From Ignavibacteriaceae bacterium (lineage in GTDB: Bacteria > Bacteroidota > Ignavibacteria > Ignavibacteriales > Ignavibacteriaceae): a stretch of 22,798 nt of DNA. Below, piece by piece: positions 22,701-22,798 of this stretch (positions are counted from its first letter, which is position 1; each line of letters begins with the position of its first letter). Location of the stretch: positions 1-22,798 of the forward strand of contig JALNWB010000052.1 in assembly GCA_023231105.1 (NCBI GenBank). Direction: 5' to 3'. Made by a program: the position numbers and the translations under genes. The notes beneath the pieces are model-generated. The model saw nothing but the letters and a program-made list of their open reading frames with translations, was not told where the DNA came from and did not search any database.

Positions 22701-22798
22701 CAACACCGGAAGGTAATTGCGCTTGAATCGTGTTCATTCTTTCAAGAACGCGGGTGCGAGCAAAATAAGTATCAACACCATCTTGGAAGATGACGAAG
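19717..22798 (-). CDS. cusA: CusA-like heavy-metal RND efflux pump (partial, N-terminus beyond right edge)
   Basis: This is the inner-membrane proton-driven pump that exports Cu(I)/Ag(I) or related ions. The reading frame is open to the right edge (1,027 codons seen); the residues before the internal Met at 22737 (FQDGVDTYFARTRVLER) match the family, so that Met is not the start. Only the first membrane helix and nearby residues are missing. The TM4 region reads GGIILAVGVIVDSSIVLVENAYRN, with the D...E spacing typical of heavy-metal RND pumps. Of the three Met positions that bind copper in E. coli CusA, two are kept (INMLSTG, codon 21073-21075; GPPMISSEN, codon 20485-20487). The third appears as Asn (GGQNLG, codon 20824-20826). 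A Ser/Gly/Asn/Met-rich insertion lies at about 20545-20715. CusA versus a CzcA-like zinc pump is decided mainly by the partner genes. Confidence 0.94.
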   Translation of the reverse strand, partial: FVIFQDGVDTYFARTRVLERMNTIQAQLPSGVVPSLGPDGTGVGHVYWYTVEGKGYDLGALRSIQDWYIRYKLSSVDGVAEVASIGGFVKQYQVDVNPNDLRAYNLTVAEVVNAVQRSNNEVGGKILEVSDAEYFVRGQGYIKSKEDVENTVIKTSSNGIPILIKNVASVSLGGDIRRGALDKNGEGEVVGGIVVMRTGENAQKVIDRVKEKIKEITPGLPPGVEIVASYDRSTLIKEAVGTLERALIEASITVSIMVMIFLLHFRSIVRILIELPIAILIAFILMYLFGISSNIMSLGGIILAVGVIVDSSIVLVENAYRNLAKAIEEKGQLTPEEYKRISIDSAKQVGRAIFFSELIILVSFLPVFMLTGQEGKLFHPLAYTKSFALIGSAIVVISLIPVLMTMLMRGKFKPEDKNPTTRFFIKLYAPVIHWVLKHRKITIAINVIALLITIPMILNTGSEFMPPLDEGSILYMPVTLPGASITEVNRILQEQDKIIKSVPEVHHVLGKTGRAETATDNAPLSMIETIILLKPKSEWRPGITKQDIVAELDSKLQIPGVRNGWTQPIINRINMLSTGVRTDIGFKIFGPNLDTLETYAIKAENLLKKVNGAADVVAERVQNGYYLDLNIKRGIAARYGVNIRDLQDIIETAIGGQNLGVVIEGRMRFPIRMRYQKDYRDNIDELKNLIVPVALSNPMAAQSSSSSMGGGTNKGNSGGMSSMGNSNQASIIPQAPSNQNDFSLTSTNQNAVTYLPLAELADINLVTGPPMISSENGMLRSIVFMNTRGRDMGSVMVDAKKVIEDGLKLPSGYSFTWSGQYESKVRAQQTIEIIMPIVFLLIYLLLYMTLKNYVEAGVVMLSVPFALIGGMYMIYILDYNFSVAVWVGFIALYGIAVETGVIMVVYLHEALDRRIRDHQKGKRGPITNADIYEATVEGSVLRLRPKLMTVFTAMVGLVPIMWATGTGSDVMKPLTAPMIGGLLTSAVHVLVVTPILFAIMKEHALKKGTLEISKMADWMKEGENNG
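20545..20715 (-). other. Low-complexity Ser/Gly/Asn/Met-rich insertion within cusA
   Basis: This segment encodes about 57 residues between VPVALSNP and VTYLPLAELADI in the second large periplasmic loop. The composition is mostly Ser, Gly, Asn and Gln with four Met (PMAAQ, SMGGG, GMSSMGN). As I recall the E. coli CusA sequence, the corresponding place is only a few residues long (LPILTPMKQQITLADVADI). The frame is intact on both sides, so it is a true in-frame insertion and not a sequencing break. Confidence 0.75.

Noticed and set aside
22735..22737. ATG taken as the start of cusA
   Set aside because: The frame stays open to the window edge, and the residues before it match the family (VIFQDGVDTYFARTRVLER), so this is an internal methionine.
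1..22798. Mobile elements, CRISPR arrays, tRNA or rRNA genes
   Set aside because: I looked for transposase or integrase motifs, regularly spaced repeats and clover-leaf or conserved rRNA segments and found none; protein genes fill nearly the whole window.

Overview
AT-rich bacterial chromosome segment, most likely from the Bacteroidota/Chlorobi/Ignavibacteria side of the FCB group. This placement is an inference from base composition, the order of the division cluster (murF between murE and mraY), and the protein flavour (penicillin-binding protein with a C-terminal PASTA-like domain, Bacteroidota-style copper-efflux genes carrying heavy-metal-binding domains). No rRNA, tRNA, CRISPR array, insertion sequence or integrase was seen.

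Region 1 (1-11970, minus strand) is a very compact division and cell wall (dcw) operon. Read in its own direction it runs mraZ, rsmH, ftsL-like, ftsI, murE, murF, mraY, murD, ftsW, murG, murC, and murC runs off the left edge. Most junctions overlap by 1-11 bases or are separated by only a few. The genes cover the cytoplasmic steps from UDP-MurNAc to lipid II (murC, D, E, F, mraY, murG), the septal synthase pair ftsW and ftsI, and two cluster-associated regulators or modifiers (mraZ, rsmH). Just upstream of mraZ is a plausible promoter, followed by three TGG-type direct repeats with an exact 10-base period. This matches the known MraZ operator architecture and suggests autoregulation of the whole operon.

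Region 2 (11971-16571) holds rsmB on the minus strand, a 16S rRNA m5C methyltransferase. It is divergent from two plus-strand genes: a membrane-anchored SpoIIE/RsbU-type PP2C phosphatase, and a 600-residue cysteine-rich protein that I cannot assign to a named family. The latter has a glycine signature like that of nitronate-monooxygenase-type TIM barrels. A long inverted repeat over its stop codon looks like a terminator serving both converging transcripts.

Region 3 (16581-22798, minus strand) is a Cus-type copper/silver efflux operon. In its own direction it runs cusA (RND pump, N-terminus beyond the right edge), a TolC/CusC-like outer membrane channel, a CusB-like lipoprotein adaptor with an N-terminal heavy-metal-binding domain, and a small exported protein with a second copy of that domain. 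Metal-binding motifs recur in three of the four proteins, and CusA carries a Ser/Gly/Met-rich insertion in a periplasmic loop.

Most of the window is well-understood biology. The parts that deserve a second look are the unassigned 600-residue protein, the MraZ operator and its bearing on the mraZ start codon, and the unusual metal-site features of the copper pump.
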